DNA from: Bacilli bacterium
GTDB taxonomy: Bacteria; Bacillota_I; Bacilli_A; RFN20; CAG-288
Reading direction: 5' to 3'
DNA: 64,000 nt
Assembly (NCBI GenBank): GCA_022652945.1
Contig: JALCRV010000001.1
Location: 62,001-126,000, forward strand
Translations under genes and position numbers: made by a program
Notes under the pieces: generated by a model
What the model saw: the letters and a program-made list of their open reading frames with translations, nothing else
Told to the model about the DNA's origin: nothing
Database searches by the model: none
Shown here: one piece after another, positions 36,500 to 46,838 of the stretch
Position numbering within the stretch: position 1 is the stretch's first letter
How the letters are laid out: the number at the start of each line of letters is the position of its first letter

Positions 36500-39400
36500 T
36501 TAGCTGACAGTATAAGTGACAGTAATATCGCTTACCGAGGTAGCATTATCGATCGAGCCAATCGCCGTGATAGAGATGGTATGAACAGAGCCGGAAGTCC
36601 AACCAGCTAAGATTGCACTATCGATGGTGTAAGTCATATTCTTCCCGACGTTGACTTGGTCAAGTTCAACAGTGGTCCCGGTGACGATCTTAACAAGATA
36701 AGAAGTCACGCTGGAATTATCCTCGTTTGTCCAAGAAATCACACCGGTAGAATCTACCGTCGTATTAGTCAAGGTGGATTTCTTCAGTAAGACAAGAGTC
36801 TTAGAGACATTATCAGAAACGATGTAATTAGCTGCGGAGGCTCTTAAGGTCAACGCGGTCGTGCCGGTAGCAGAAACGTCCGGCAGACGGCAAGGCGAAG
36901 CGATAAAGGAATAATCAACACCGTTAATGCGAATCAGATACTTGCAGCCAGCAGGAGCGTTAGCCGGCAAATCGAAGGCGATGTCGCCATTCGCATCCAG
37001 GTGAACGTTAGATACCATTTCGATCTTCGTAGTGGTAATCATCTGGCAATACGGTGAAGACAGATGAGTCGAATCGCCGTTAGAGCGAATGAAGATCTGA
37101 TTCTGCCCAACCACACCGTAAAGGCTGATGGTAGTAACAGTGCCGTCAGTAGTCGTATGCGTTGTAGAGATTGATTGATTATCAATCTGGATATAAGTAT
37201 AACTGACCGCACCGGTAACCTGAACCCAACTGTAACTGCCACCGTTAGCATCATCGACAATAGTGATTACAGGGGTTTGAAGCAAAGTAAGCGTAGCGCT
37301 GGCGGCTGATAAAGAAGCGTTGATCTTGCCGGTAGCAGAACCATCGATCGCTTGAATCTCAATGGTCGTGTTCCCGTATTCAGGAATTTGGTAGCCGGCA
37401 TCTTTCATATCGAGCTTTCCGATATTTTCAGAGACATAGGATTTATATGTCTCTCCACCAACATGGATATAAATGAAATACCCAGTAGCACCGGTGACCG
37501 GCGTCCAAGTCAGGTTGCCTTCGCTATCGATAACAATCGAGGATCCAGCTACGCTGGTGAGCTTATCGAAGGAAGCGTAATCGCCGACCGTGAAGATAAC
37601 GTATGAACCTTGAACGGTGACTCTGACGACCATGACTTCATAAGTCCCGGCAGGGAGGCTACTTAAGGAAGCAAAGCCGTTGCTGGAGTAAATCGTGGAC
37701 TGGCCTTTGATGACAAAGATGTAATAAGTCGAGGTCAGACCCGAAGTATGAGCACCGACACCGTCATCAACCACGTAAGGAGTATCTTTTTCGAGAGTAT
37801 TAGTAATGCCCTCTAAGCTCAGGTAAGAGTAAGAAGAAACATAACCGGAGGCCGAAGCGATGATGAAGAGCGGACCGAATTGCCCAGCTGCACCAGTCGG
37901 AATCGTCCAAGTATTAACACTGACCGTATCGGAGATAGTCCCATCGACCGTAGAGACCGTGTAAGAAGTCCCGCTGACGCCGGTATCAACCCAAGTAAGC
38001 TTGCCATCGCCGGAATAACTGATTTCCGGAAGTGTCAGTTTATTGACGTTGATGCTAACCGCATTAGAATCGAAATAATTAACGCCGTCGCCGATGGCGG
38101 TCACAGAAATAGTAACAGCACCGGAAACCTGATCCATCATATCGAAGCTGTTGGTGGTGATCCCCGTGTAGATCTTGGAATAAGAAGTACCAGTGACAAC
38201 TACCTTATAACTGCTAGCATTGGTAACCGCCGTCCAAGTGAAGTGAATTCCACTGGCGAAATCAAGATCCGAGACCTTGTCGAGCTTATAGACGATGATG
38301 AAAGGATACCCACCGGAAATGAGGCTATTCGATCCAGCGGCATAACACGAAGAAGAAATGGAATACTTGCCAGGAGCGAAACTCTCATCAGCTAAGCTGA
38401 AAGTACCGCTGTTCCCAACATCGATTTCGTGGATAGAACCGCCATTAAACATATAGTGAATTAAGTAGCCGGCAGCTTCAGGATTGATATCCCAAGAGAC
38501 GATATTATCGCTAGCTACAATGTTACCAGTCTGTGCAAGTATCTTGCAGGTAATCTCCGAAGAATAATCGGAGTTCAGATAAGTAACGCTATCGCCGAGG
38601 ACTCTGATCTTCACGATATTATCTCCCGCCTTAGCACCGGTCAAAGCCGAGCCAAATTCAGACGGATTATAAGATGTGGTAGTCGAAGGGAAGGTCTTTT
38701 CAGTCCCGTTAATGGAGATTCCATAACCGGACGCACTAGGAACTGCTGTCCAAGTGAGAATATGGCTGGAGTTAACCGTCAGGTTAAGTCCGGAATAGTC
38801 GAGCTTTTCAGCGGTGATCGTAGCGGAGAAATTACCGGAGATGCTGCCACTAGCCGGAGTAGTGGTCAAAGAAGAATCCTGCGTGCCTTGGCCGACAGCC
38901 ATGACTTTGATGTCTTTTAAGGCACCGGTGATGAAGCTGACGGTATCGCAGTAATTGGTAGTGACAGTAATCGTATGGATACTGCCATCAGCCACGACAG
39001 TATAACTGACTAAGTAGCTTTCCGCATTGGTAACCGCCGTCCAAGTGAGGATGCCGTTGCTGATTTCCAAATCGGTGACAGTAATCAACTTATAGATGAT
39101 ATTGCTCTTAGGAGAATCCGTCAGATAATTGTTGGCGACATCGCCATCGTTAGGTCTGACGATAATGTAGATACTCCAGCCAGTCTCGCTGACGCCCGGA
39201 GCGAAAGTATAGCTCATAGTGCCACCAGTCTGTCTGGTAATCTTTAAGACATCGTTAACGTAGACATCGTAATAATAGCCGCAGGAGACTTCGTTCCAAC
39301 TGATTGTAGAGCCGTTCCACGAAATGACCGTAGCCGCTAGAGCATGGGCGGTAATCGTGATATCAGCGTGCATATCTTCTACCACATTGTAGTTTTCCGC

Positions 39401-42400
39401 ATCGACCAAAGTGAAGCGAGCCACAATGTGATAGACACCTACACCCTTCACTTGATCAAGAAGCAGATAAGAATCATCGAAAGCGGTCGGCTCACTGTTG
39501 CCGACATAGCAGTAATAGGTGACCTTGCTGATCGTCGAAGGCAAAGTGCCAGTAATAGCAATCGTATGAGAATTCTGATCGTAAGGTAAGGTCGTGCCAG
39601 CAAAGCCGATGCCGGACATATCGATGGTTGCCTTATTGATAACTAAATCGGCGGTCAGAGTGTCAACTCCGTTCTTGAAGCTGTGGTTAGCATCGACTGT
39701 GAAGGTCGCAGTGAAAGTATAAGTCCCAGCATTGACCTCGGTGGTGTTATTCCCAGCATCAAAGATAGAGACTAGGCTGACGCCTGTCGGCAGAGAAGTG
39801 AGATTAGAATCTGTCAGTCCATAAGCGGTCCCATCATAAGTAACAGTCTTGCCGCTGAAGGTGACGCTCGTAGTTAAGTCAACTTCAGCCTTTTCGATGA
39901 CCAAGTCAGCGGTCAGAGTGTTAACTCCGTTCTTGAAGCTGTGGTTATCATCGACTGTGAAGGTCGCGGTGAAAGTATAAGTCCCAGCATTAATTTCAGT
40001 GGTTTTATTATTGCCATCAATAATCGAGACAAAGCTGACACCTTTCGGCAGAGAAGTGAGATTAGAATCAGTAAGCCCATAAGCGGTCCCGTCGTAAGTG
40101 ACAGTCTTGCCGCTGAAGGTAACATCAGCAGCCAAATCAACTTCAGCCTTGTTGATAACTAAATCAGCCGTTAAAGTATTCGCTCCGCCATTGAAGGTAT
40201 GGTTATCATCGACGGCGAAAGTCACGGTGAAAGTATAAGTCCCAGCGTTAGTCTCTTTATCATGGCCATAAGCATCCAAGATTGAATCAACGCTGACACC
40301 ATCAGCGAAAGTCCCACCGGTAACAGGAGCATGGGAGTTCCCATCGTAAGTGACAGTCAACGGATTGAAAGTAATTCCATTCAGACTGACAGTCTTCTTA
40401 TTAATAGTAAGAGTCGCCGTTAATGTGAAAGTGTTCGTCCCATTGCTGAATTTATGATTAGCATCCGCCAGGAAGGTAACGGTAAAGGTATAAGTCCCAG
40501 CATTTATCTCAGAATTCTTGCCGTTTCCATCGACGATGGTATAGCTATCAATACCAGCAGGTAAGTTAGCCGCATCGTTAAGCGTAGGAGCATAGGCGGT
40601 TCCTTCATCCGCATAGGTATAATCTACATCGTTGAAAGTCACACCCGACATATCGATAGCCTTTTGAGAAATCGTCCAAGTAATCGTTACATCGCTGATG
40701 GCGTTGTAATTATCATTGACGGTGAATTTAGCAGTTGTCTTATAGGTTCCGACCGCACTCTGAGTTAAAGCGGAGCCGGAATAAGTAACGCTCACACCGT
40801 TAGGAAGCTTAGTCTCTAATTCCAAGGAGTGATTCGAGCCATCATAAACCGTGCTCGGATCATTGAAAGCAATCGTGACGGTCTGCTTATTAATGATGAG
40901 ATTAGCATTCAAGACTAAAGAGTTGCTGCCGTCAGCGAAGATATAGTTATCTTTAGCGGAGAAAGTAGCAGTAAAGGCATACGTTCCAGCATTAGTTTCT
41001 TTAGTGTTGCCCTTGCTATCGATGACAACAACCGTATTGACGCCTTCCGGAAGCGTTCCAGAGACGGTCATGCCATAAGTCGTATTATACAAATAAGTTT
41101 CCGTCTGATCAGCGAAAGCAACACCACTCATATCGATGACTTTCGGATTGATCTTCAAGGTAGCAGTCATCGAACTGACAGGGTTGTGGTTACTATCGAC
41201 ATTGAAGTAAACCACAGCGGTATAAGTCCCGATATTGGTCTCGGTCGCATTTTCGTAACTCTTAACCGTGACGCCATCAGGTAAATCGCCTTTGATTGCG
41301 ATCGTAATAGAGCTGCCAGTATAAGTGGTCTCAACATTTTCAAAGGTGATTCCGCTCATATCCGGAGTCGCTTTAGAAATGGTTAAAGTCGCAGTCTTAT
41401 CAGCCGGGACCACATAGTTGCCCAAGCTATCGGAGAAATGAGCCGTAACCGTATAAGTCCCGGCATTCGTCTGTCCGTTATTAGTGTAATTGACATTGAC
41501 GCTAGCCGGCTGGCCATTAGCGAAAGTAACGTAAATGCTATGCTGATTGCCATCGTAAGTGACCGTATCGTTATTGAAAGTCACTCCGTTTAAAGCCGCG
41601 GCCGAGATTGTGATCTTCCCGGTGATCGAGCTCTTAACGATATAGTTGCCGGTCGTATCGGTCAAAGTATAAGTGGTGGTATAAGTACCAGCATTGATAA
41701 ACTCATAGCTGGTCAAAGCCTCGGCCGTCACGCCTTCCGGCACGTTGGTCGGAGCGAGGGTATGAGTAGTCCCATCGTAAGTGAAGGTTCCTGTCCCACC
41801 CATAGTGATGATATTAGTCAGATCCTTCTTCGTGACTGTCAAAACGGCACTCATGGAAGGAATCGCATTATAGTTATTGGCATCGCCAGTAAAGGTAGCG
41901 GTCGCTGTGACAGAACCAGCATTAGTCAAAGTATTGCTGGTGTACTTGACGCTGACGCCAGTAGGAAGCGCACCGGTGATTTCGACTTTATTCTCAGCTC
42001 CGCTATAAACGAAACTAGTATCTTTAAAGGACACGCCGCTCATATCGTAGGTCGCCTTATTAATAGTCAAAGTGGCTTTCATATCATCCGGCATTTTATA
42101 GTTGGAACCAGCTTGAGCAACAAAATGAGCCGTGATTTCATATTCACCAGCCTCGGTCTTGTTATTGTTAGTGTACTGGACTTCAACTCCCTCAGGCAGA
42201 GTCCCGGTGATAGCGAGGGAATGCGGCTGGCCATCATAAGTGACTTCGATTCCTTCAAAGGTGATGCCCTTGATTTCCGACTGGGCAATCATCAGTTTCG
42301 CCGTCTTATCAGGAATCGCATTGTAGTTCTTGTTTGAATGGCTGAAGGAAGCAGTCGCCGTGACTTCTCCGACATTAGTCAGCTTATTATTCTTATAAGA

Positions 42401-43042
42401 TACGCTGACGCCATCAGGAAGCGTTCCAGTGATCTCCAAAGTCTTTTCCGTCCCATCGTAAACAAAAGTCGTATCAGCAAAGGAGACCGCTGACATATCG
42501 AAATCGGCTTTTGCAATCGTCATCTTAGCCGACAGATCAGGAAGCTTAGTATAGTTACCGGTCGTATCGGTAAAAGAAGCGACCACAGTGTATTCACCAG
42601 CATCGACTTTGGCGTTTTCCTTATATGTGACACTGACACCTTTTGGTAGCATCCCGCCTATTTCCAAGGAGTGCGGTTTGCCATCGTAAGTGAACGTCTT
42701 GCCAACTAAGGAAATCCCGGGGATCGAAGCCTGGGCGATAGTCATATTAGCGGTAAGGCTATCGATCGGGGTGTACTTACTTGTCGCATCACCAGTAAAG
42801 TTGGCGGTTACTTTATATGTTCCGGCATTTACCTTCTCATTGCCATCATAGCTAACGCTTACTCCGCTAGGAAGCGTACCTGAGATGGTGATTGAATGGG
42901 GGTTGCCATCGTAGGTAAACGAGGAATCGTTGAACGTCACCCCGCTCATATCGTAGGTGATAACTGTATCACCGCAGGAAGCGATTAAAAACACCGGAAC
43001 CAGCAGTGTCAACCCTAGTAAAACCTTGCCGAATTTACTCAT
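36500..43042 (-). CDS. Giant repeat-containing surface lipoprotein (MBG/YDG-type and fibronectin-like repeats)
   Basis: A 2180-residue exported protein. The N-terminus is a lipoprotein signal with lipobox LIASC (Cys23). Residues about 28-1200 hold fifteen tandem repeats of 72-95 residues with the pattern DMSGVTF..., TYDGNPHSI, GTLPxGVSVxY, NAGTYTVTAxF, TATLTIxK, as in MBG/YDG-type domains of Gram-positive adhesins. The rest is about ten fibronectin-III-like repeats marked by LTWTAVTNASSY. No LPxTG or C-terminal membrane anchor exists, so membrane attachment is through lipid. Repeats 13 and 14 are nearly identical in DNA (258-bp offset). Likely role: adhesion or glycan binding. Confidence 0.9.
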   Translation of the reverse strand: MSKFGKVLLGLTLLVPVFLIASCGDTVITYDMSGVTFNDSSFTYDGNPHSITISGTLPSGVSVSYDGNEKVNAGTYKVTANFTGDATSKYTPIDSLTANMTIAQASIPGISLVGKTFTYDGKPHSLEIGGMLPKGVSVTYKENAKVDAGEYTVVASFTDTTGNYTKLPDLSAKMTIAKADFDMSAVSFADTTFVYDGTEKTLEITGTLPDGVSVSYKNNKLTNVGEVTATASFSHSNKNYNAIPDKTAKLMIAQSEIKGITFEGIEVTYDGQPHSLAITGTLPEGVEVQYTNNNKTEAGEYEITAHFVAQAGSNYKMPDDMKATLTINKATYDMSGVSFKDTSFVYSGAENKVEITGALPTGVSVKYTSNTLTNAGSVTATATFTGDANNYNAIPSMSAVLTVTKKDLTNIITMGGTGTFTYDGTTHTLAPTNVPEGVTAEALTSYEFINAGTYTTTYTLTDTTGNYIVKSSITGKITISAAALNGVTFNNDTVTYDGNQHSIYVTFANGQPASVNVNYTNNGQTNAGTYTVTAHFSDSLGNYVVPADKTATLTISKATPDMSGITFENVETTYTGSSITIAIKGDLPDGVTVKSYENATETNIGTYTAVVYFNVDSNHNPVSSMTATLKINPKVIDMSGVAFADQTETYLYNTTYGMTVSGTLPEGVNTVVVIDSKGNTKETNAGTYAFTATFSAKDNYIFADGSNSLVLNANLIINKQTVTIAFNDPSTVYDGSNHSLELETKLPNGVSVTYSGSALTQSAVGTYKTTAKFTVNDNYNAISDVTITWTISQKAIDMSGVTFNDVDYTYADEGTAYAPTLNDAANLPAGIDSYTIVDGNGKNSEINAGTYTFTVTFLADANHKFSNGTNTFTLTATLTINKKTVSLNGITFNPLTVTYDGNSHAPVTGGTFADGVSVDSILDAYGHDKETNAGTYTFTVTFAVDDNHTFNGGANTLTADLVINKAEVDLAADVTFSGKTVTYDGTAYGLTDSNLTSLPKGVSFVSIIDGNNKTTEINAGTYTFTATFTVDDNHSFKNGVNTLTADLVIEKAEVDLTTSVTFSGKTVTYDGTAYGLTDSNLTSLPTGVSLVSIFDAGNNTTEVNAGTYTFTATFTVDANHSFKNGVDTLTADLVINKATIDMSGIGFAGTTLPYDQNSHTIAITGTLPSTISKVTYYCYVGNSEPTAFDDSYLLLDQVKGVGVYHIVARFTLVDAENYNVVEDMHADITITAHALAATVISWNGSTISWNEVSCGYYYDVYVNDVLKITRQTGGTMSYTFAPGVSETGWSIYIIVRPNDGDVANNYLTDSPKSNIIYKLITVTDLEISNGILTWTAVTNAESYLVSYTVVADGSIHTITVTTNYCDTVSFITGALKDIKVMAVGQGTQDSSLTTTPASGSISGNFSATITAEKLDYSGLNLTVNSSHILTWTAVPSASGYGISINGTEKTFPSTTTSYNPSEFGSALTGAKAGDNIVKIRVLGDSVTYLNSDYSSEITCKILAQTGNIVASDNIVSWDINPEAAGYLIHYMFNGGSIHEIDVGNSGTFSLADESFAPGKYSISSSCYAAGSNSLISGGYPFIIVYKLDKVSDLDFASGIHFTWTAVTNASSYKVVVTGTSYSKIYTGITTNSFDMMDQVSGAVTISVTAIGDGVNYFDSNAVSINVNKLTLPEISYSGDGKLTWVDTGVSGTSYTVSTVDGTISDTVSVNTWTIPTGAAGQFGPLFIIASASGYVSSYSYLSLEGITNTLEKDTPYVVDDGVGAHTSGLTSTYYIFVIKGQSTIYSSNGFASLSSLPAGTYEVMVVRVTVQGSYVIFTVGDYASFDKLTSVAGSSIVIDSEGNLTWTPVTGATGYFIYIHVGGETYKSYVSENIGKLDMKDAGYQIPEYGNTTIEIQAIDGSATGKINASLSAASATLTLLQTPVITIVDDANGGSYSWVQVTGAVSYTYIQIDNQSISTTHTTTDGTVTTISLYGVVGQNQIFIRSNGDSTHLSSPYCQMITTTKIEMVSNVHLDANGDIAFDLPANAPAGCKYLIRINGVDYSFIASPCRLPDVSATGTTALTLRASAANYIVSDNVSKTLVLLKKSTLTNTTVDSTGVISWTNEDNSSVTSYLVKIVTGTTVELDQVNVGKNMTYTIDSAILAGWTSGSVHTISITAIGSIDNATSVSDITVTYTVS

Positions 43043-43517
43043 ATTTTTTCCTCCGATTTATAAAAAAAGATAGTATCTCGTTTTTATTTTGAGTTAAAAG
43101 GAAAGCATAAACAATATAGGCAACGGACAGAAAAGGACGGGCAGAATTGTCCAAAAGGACAACGGACGCAAAAATAAAAAGTGAAATAAAAAAAGAGCGG
43201 AAAGCCATCGAAAAGCCGTTGGTAAGTCAACATGTTAAAAGAAGGCTGACATACTAGCTATTTTTATAAACTTAAATTATGAAATTTTCTGAAAGAAGGC
43301 AGAATATTTTCAATTTGACATTAACCCTTTTGGGTGTAACGGGAAACGAGGAGGCGGGGGTAAAATCAGGCTGTATGAGATTTCGTCAGCCAATTAAATC
43401 TAAGTCATTTTTTTAGTATGTAAGAGAAATATTCTTCCCATTAAATAACATAATCAAGACTCCAATCTTCTAAGTCTGAAGATCATAAAATCAGCCGTTA
43501 AGTTAAAGGAGGGCGTT
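43043..43517. promoter_or_regulatory. Divergent control region of the giant lipoprotein and response regulator
   Basis: A 475-bp gene-free stretch. A perfect inverted repeat TTGTCC-AAAA-GGACAA occupies 43147-43162 within a GGAC-rich section upstream of the giant gene. Strong Shine-Dalgarno sequences flank the stretch (AGGAGG-type for both genes). No convincing -35/-10 pair was identified. Confidence 0.45.
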
Positions 43518-44135
43518 ATGATAAAACTGCTTCTCGTCGAAGATCAAAAACTCCTCCTAGATGGCCTAGCTATCTCTTTAAGCCAAGAGTTCTCGGTATG
43601 CGGAAAACTCACCTCCGCCAAAGATGTCATGACTTTTTTAAAAAAGCCGGGAAATGAAGTCGATATCCTTCTAGCGGATATCTGCACCGGTGAAGCTAAT
43701 AGTCTGGATGTCATCAAACCCGCCAAAGCTCTGATGCCTAAGCTCAAAGTAATTCTTATGACTGGAATCCCCGAGATCTCTTTTATCAAAAAAGCCAAGG
43801 AAGTCGGAGTGGACTCTTTTATCTATAAGAACATTTCCTTCGAGGAAATGTCATTAGTCATCAAAGCGACCAATAACAATTACCATATATTTCCCGATAG
43901 CAAAACTACAAGTTCGGTTCAGAATATTAAAGATCTCGATGATAGGGAATTAGAGATTCTCCGCATGTACTGCGGAGGAATGGATAAAAAGGAAATCGCT
44001 CAAAAACTCGCCTACTCCGAATCGACAATTAAACAATGCATCCGTTCAATGCTGGATAAAACAGGATTTGACACGATTAATCATCTAGCGATCTTTGCTG
44101 TCTCCAACCGCTATGTCGTCCCCGAGATGAAATAA
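43518..44135 (+). CDS. Orphan NarL/LuxR-type response regulator
   Basis: A 205-residue response regulator. The receiver domain has acidic pocket VEDQ, phospho-acceptor Asp54 (ILLADICTG), the T/S position MTG and conserved Lys in FIYKN. The C-terminal LuxR-type helix-turn-helix is LDDRELEILRMYCGGMDKKEIAQKLAYSESTIKQCIRSMLDKTG. No kinase gene is next to it, so its kinase lies elsewhere, for example the hybrid kinase at 24279 via an HPt protein. It is divergent from the giant lipoprotein and may control it. AAGGAGGG precedes the ATG. Confidence 0.9.
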   Translation: MIKLLLVEDQKLLLDGLAISLSQEFSVCGKLTSAKDVMTFLKKPGNEVDILLADICTGEANSLDVIKPAKALMPKLKVILMTGIPEISFIKKAKEVGVDSFIYKNISFEEMSLVIKATNNNYHIFPDSKTTSSVQNIKDLDDRELEILRMYCGGMDKKEIAQKLAYSESTIKQCIRSMLDKTGFDTINHLAIFAVSNRYVVPEMK

Positions 44136-44177
44136 AAAGAAACTGAAATATCAATTCGATTTAAGAGCAAGAAAAAA

Positions 44178-44205
44178 CCACTGCGGAGGAATAAACATGC
44201 AGTGG
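44178..44205. terminator. Terminator between response regulator and xylA
   Basis: Stem CCACTGC (44178-44184) / GCAGTGG (44199-44205), with six A residues before and TTTTTT after, thus bidirectional for the two converging genes. Confidence 0.85.
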
Positions 44206-44217
44206 CTTTTTTCGACC

Positions 44218-45531
44218 TTATTTGTCTTCGAAGAGAATCTGATTCAGGACGCTTTCTAAGTATTCCTGATGACCCGAATCGACTTTGATCTCATCGGTCT
44301 TCAAAGCGTGAGCAGCTAGTTCTTCAAAGGAAATCTTTCCATCGACGATTTCCTTGCCGAATCCGGAAGCGTAACTCTGATAACGCTCTTTCACAAATTC
44401 CGGCAGACGTCCATCATCGATAATCTGCTGAGCCTTTCTTAAACCTAAAGCGAAAGTATCCATACCGGCGATATAGGCGAGGAGAATATCCTCGAAAGTA
44501 TTGGATTGTCTTCTAGCCTTCGCATCGAAGTTCAGACCGCCGGTTGTAAATCCACCCGCCATCAGGATTTCATACATAGCTAAGGTTGTATCATAAGCGT
44601 TAGTCGGGAACTGATCGGTATCCCAGCCAAGGAATAAATCGCCCTGGTTCGAATCGATGGAACCGAAGACGCCGTTGGTAGCTGCCACTCTGATCTCGTG
44701 CTGGAAAGTATGCCCGGCTAAAGTAGCGTGGTTAGCTTCGATATTCATCTTGAATTCTTTTTCAAGACCGTATTTTCTTAAGAAATTGCAGCAGGTAGCG
44801 ACATCGAAATCATATTGATGCTTGGTCGGTTCCTTGGGTTTAGGCTCGATATACAGAGCGCCTTTAAAACCGATTTTCTTCTTATAATCAGCCGCCATTT
44901 GCATAAAGCGGCCAAGATTATCGACCTCTAAGCCCATGTCGGTATTCAAGAGGGTATCATAACCTTCTCTCCCGCCCCAGAAAACATAACCTTCCGCTCC
45001 GAGCTTCTTAGCGGCATCAAGACCGTTCTTGACCTTTAAGCAAGAGCGAGCAAAGACTTCCGCATTCGGGGAAGTCGCGGCACCCGCCATGAAGACCTTA
45101 TCGGAGAACATATTGACCGTGACCCACAGAGGATGGATATCGGTGCCCTTTTGTTTCATGAGCAAGTAATCGACCATCTCGTGAAAATTCTTAACTGTCT
45201 CTTCCATCGTCTTGCCGACCGGAGCGACATCGACATCGTGGAAGCAGTAGAACTTAATACCGAGTTTCTTCATCAGCTCGAAGGCAAAATCAGCCTTCTT
45301 TTTATACATCTCCATCCCGCTCAGACCGAAAGTCTTATCCATGGTATCCCCGCCGAACATATCGGTGCCGGAAGCGTTGATGGTATGCCAATAAGAGAGA
45401 GCGAAACGAAGCTGATCCTTCATCTTCTTCCCGTGGATTACTTCTTCAGGATTATAGTATTTGAAAGCGAAGGGTTCTTTGCTTTTAGGACCTTCATAAT
45501 TAATCTGCTTGACATCTGCATAGTTCTTCAT
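44218..45531 (-). CDS. xylA: Xylose isomerase
   Basis: Interconverts D-xylose and D-xylulose. The 437-residue enzyme is of the class II length. It has the start KEPFAFKYYNPEEVIHGKKM, active-site YCFHDVDVAPVG (catalytic His and Asp), VFWGGREGYDTLLNTD, the metal-binding glutamate in LYIEPKPKEPTKHQYDFD, NIEANHATLAGHTFQHE and SIDSNQGD. It is the last gene of the sugar operon, 42 bp behind the permease. Xylulokinase is missing from the window, so xylulose phosphorylation must be encoded elsewhere. Confidence 0.97.
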   Translation of the reverse strand: MKNYADVKQINYEGPKSKEPFAFKYYNPEEVIHGKKMKDQLRFALSYWHTINASGTDMFGGDTMDKTFGLSGMEMYKKKADFAFELMKKLGIKFYCFHDVDVAPVGKTMEETVKNFHEMVDYLLMKQKGTDIHPLWVTVNMFSDKVFMAGAATSPNAEVFARSCLKVKNGLDAAKKLGAEGYVFWGGREGYDTLLNTDMGLEVDNLGRFMQMAADYKKKIGFKGALYIEPKPKEPTKHQYDFDVATCCNFLRKYGLEKEFKMNIEANHATLAGHTFQHEIRVAATNGVFGSIDSNQGDLFLGWDTDQFPTNAYDTTLAMYEILMAGGFTTGGLNFDAKARRQSNTFEDILLAYIAGMDTFALGLRKAQQIIDDGRLPEFVKERYQSYASGFGKEIVDGKISFEELAAHALKTDEIKVDSGHQEYLESVLNQILFEDK

Positions 45532-45572
45532 AAGTTTTCCTCCTTTGAAAATAAGCGGCGAATCACGTCTAT

Positions 45573-46805
45573 TTATTTCTTGGGGTTATTAGGATCGACA
45601 GGCTTTTCTGCTCCAGGTTTAGGCTGGGCAGGTTTAGCAAAAGTGGAAGGGACTTTTTGTCTATTCTGGAACATCTTGATCCAATTCTTGACAAATCCAC
45701 CTTGGATGAGCTGCAGAACGACCGCGATCAAGAGAATCATGCCCTTGATGGTATCGTTGATCAGAGGGTTGAGCTGCAAAGCGGAAATAATCTTATCGAT
45801 GATTTGGAAGGACATGGTACCGAAGAGGATACCGACCGTGTTGCCTTTACCACCCGACATAGCAATACCGCCGATAATACACGAAGCAATGGCGTATAGT
45901 TCATAGCTTTGGCCAGCTGTCGAGCTATCCATAGAGCCGTAAATCGAAGTATGAAGGAAGGCGGAAAGGCCAACTAAGACACCAGCGATTGTGAAGACAG
46001 CTATACGGGTCCAGGGGACGTTGATGCCAGCTAAGGAAGCGCCTCTGGCATTGGAGCCGATAGCGTAGATCTTACGGCCGGGTTTGGTATACGTGACGAG
46101 GTAGAAAACAATACCGACCATCAAGAAAAGCAGGAAACCGGTGATCGGAAGAATAATGTTGGAGTTTCTCCCTAAGAGGTCGTTATTTCCTAAAGAATAG
46201 AACGGAGAATGAGAATAATCGTAAATCTGATAAGTCTGCTGTTGTTGACCGTTCGAGGTCGGAATTGACTTTAAGATGAATTTGCAGAGACTGCGGAAAA
46301 TCAGCATCGTGCCTAAGGTAGCGATGAAAGACGGCATCTTCAGTTTGCCGACTAATAAGCCGTTAAGGAAACCGATAACCGCCCCAACACCTAAACAAAT
46401 AAGGAAAGCGACCAACATCGCGAGCCCTTTTTTATCGGGGGAAGCAGTCGCAATCTGGTTATAAGCAAGAATGGCTAGACCACCTGTAAAAGCAAAGTTA
46501 GAGCCGACAGAAAGATCGATATCACCAGTGATGATAATGATACCCATACCCAACGCCATCACGCCGAGAACGGAAGACTGAGAGAAAAGATTCGCGACAG
46601 AACCCCAACGGAAATAAGGAGTGACAATCACGAAGGCGATGAACATCGCCGCAAAGATATAAAGGTAAGTGGCTTTCTTCCAGCTGGTGGCTAAAAAGCC
46701 TGTAGTTTTTCTCATCCCGACACTAAGTGAACTGCTCCTTGCCACTTTTTGAGCGTTGCTCTGCGGGATCTTTGTCTCGGTTTGATTCGGTTTCTTTTCT
46801 TCCAT
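45573..46805 (-). CDS. Sugar ABC transporter permease (XylH/RbsC-type)
   Basis: A 410-residue BPD_transp_2-family permease for pentose/hexose import. About ten hydrophobic segments follow a 60-residue polar N-terminal extension. Family signatures are GMGIIIITGDIDLSVGSN, GFLNGLLVGKLKMPSFIATLGTMLIFRSL, GRKIYAIGSNARGASLAGI and ASCIIGGIAMSGGKGNTVGILFGT. The C-terminus is a charged, proline-rich tail (PKPGAEKPVDPNNPKK). Lies between the ATPase and xylA genes, with the presence of xylA making xylose the best substrate guess. Confidence 0.93.
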   Translation of the reverse strand: MEEKKPNQTETKIPQSNAQKVARSSSLSVGMRKTTGFLATSWKKATYLYIFAAMFIAFVIVTPYFRWGSVANLFSQSSVLGVMALGMGIIIITGDIDLSVGSNFAFTGGLAILAYNQIATASPDKKGLAMLVAFLICLGVGAVIGFLNGLLVGKLKMPSFIATLGTMLIFRSLCKFILKSIPTSNGQQQQTYQIYDYSHSPFYSLGNNDLLGRNSNIILPITGFLLFLMVGIVFYLVTYTKPGRKIYAIGSNARGASLAGINVPWTRIAVFTIAGVLVGLSAFLHTSIYGSMDSSTAGQSYELYAIASCIIGGIAMSGGKGNTVGILFGTMSFQIIDKIISALQLNPLINDTIKGMILLIAVVLQLIQGGFVKNWIKMFQNRQKVPSTFAKPAQPKPGAEKPVDPNNPKK

Positions 46806-46838
46806 AAAGTTATCTCCTTTTTCCTCTTAAGTGGATTC

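Noticed and set aside
37352-42337. Plus-strand frames of 70-190 codons inside the giant lipoprotein gene
   Set aside because: All are antisense to a repeat-rich gene with a lipoprotein signal and consistent repeats; they recur with the repeats and lack ribosome sites.
43315-43320. TTGACA as a promoter for the response regulator
   Set aside because: No -10-like hexamer is found 15-19 bp downstream.
45133-45906. 257-codon plus-strand frame overlapping xylA and the permease
   Set aside because: Antisense to two unambiguous genes and resembling no protein family.
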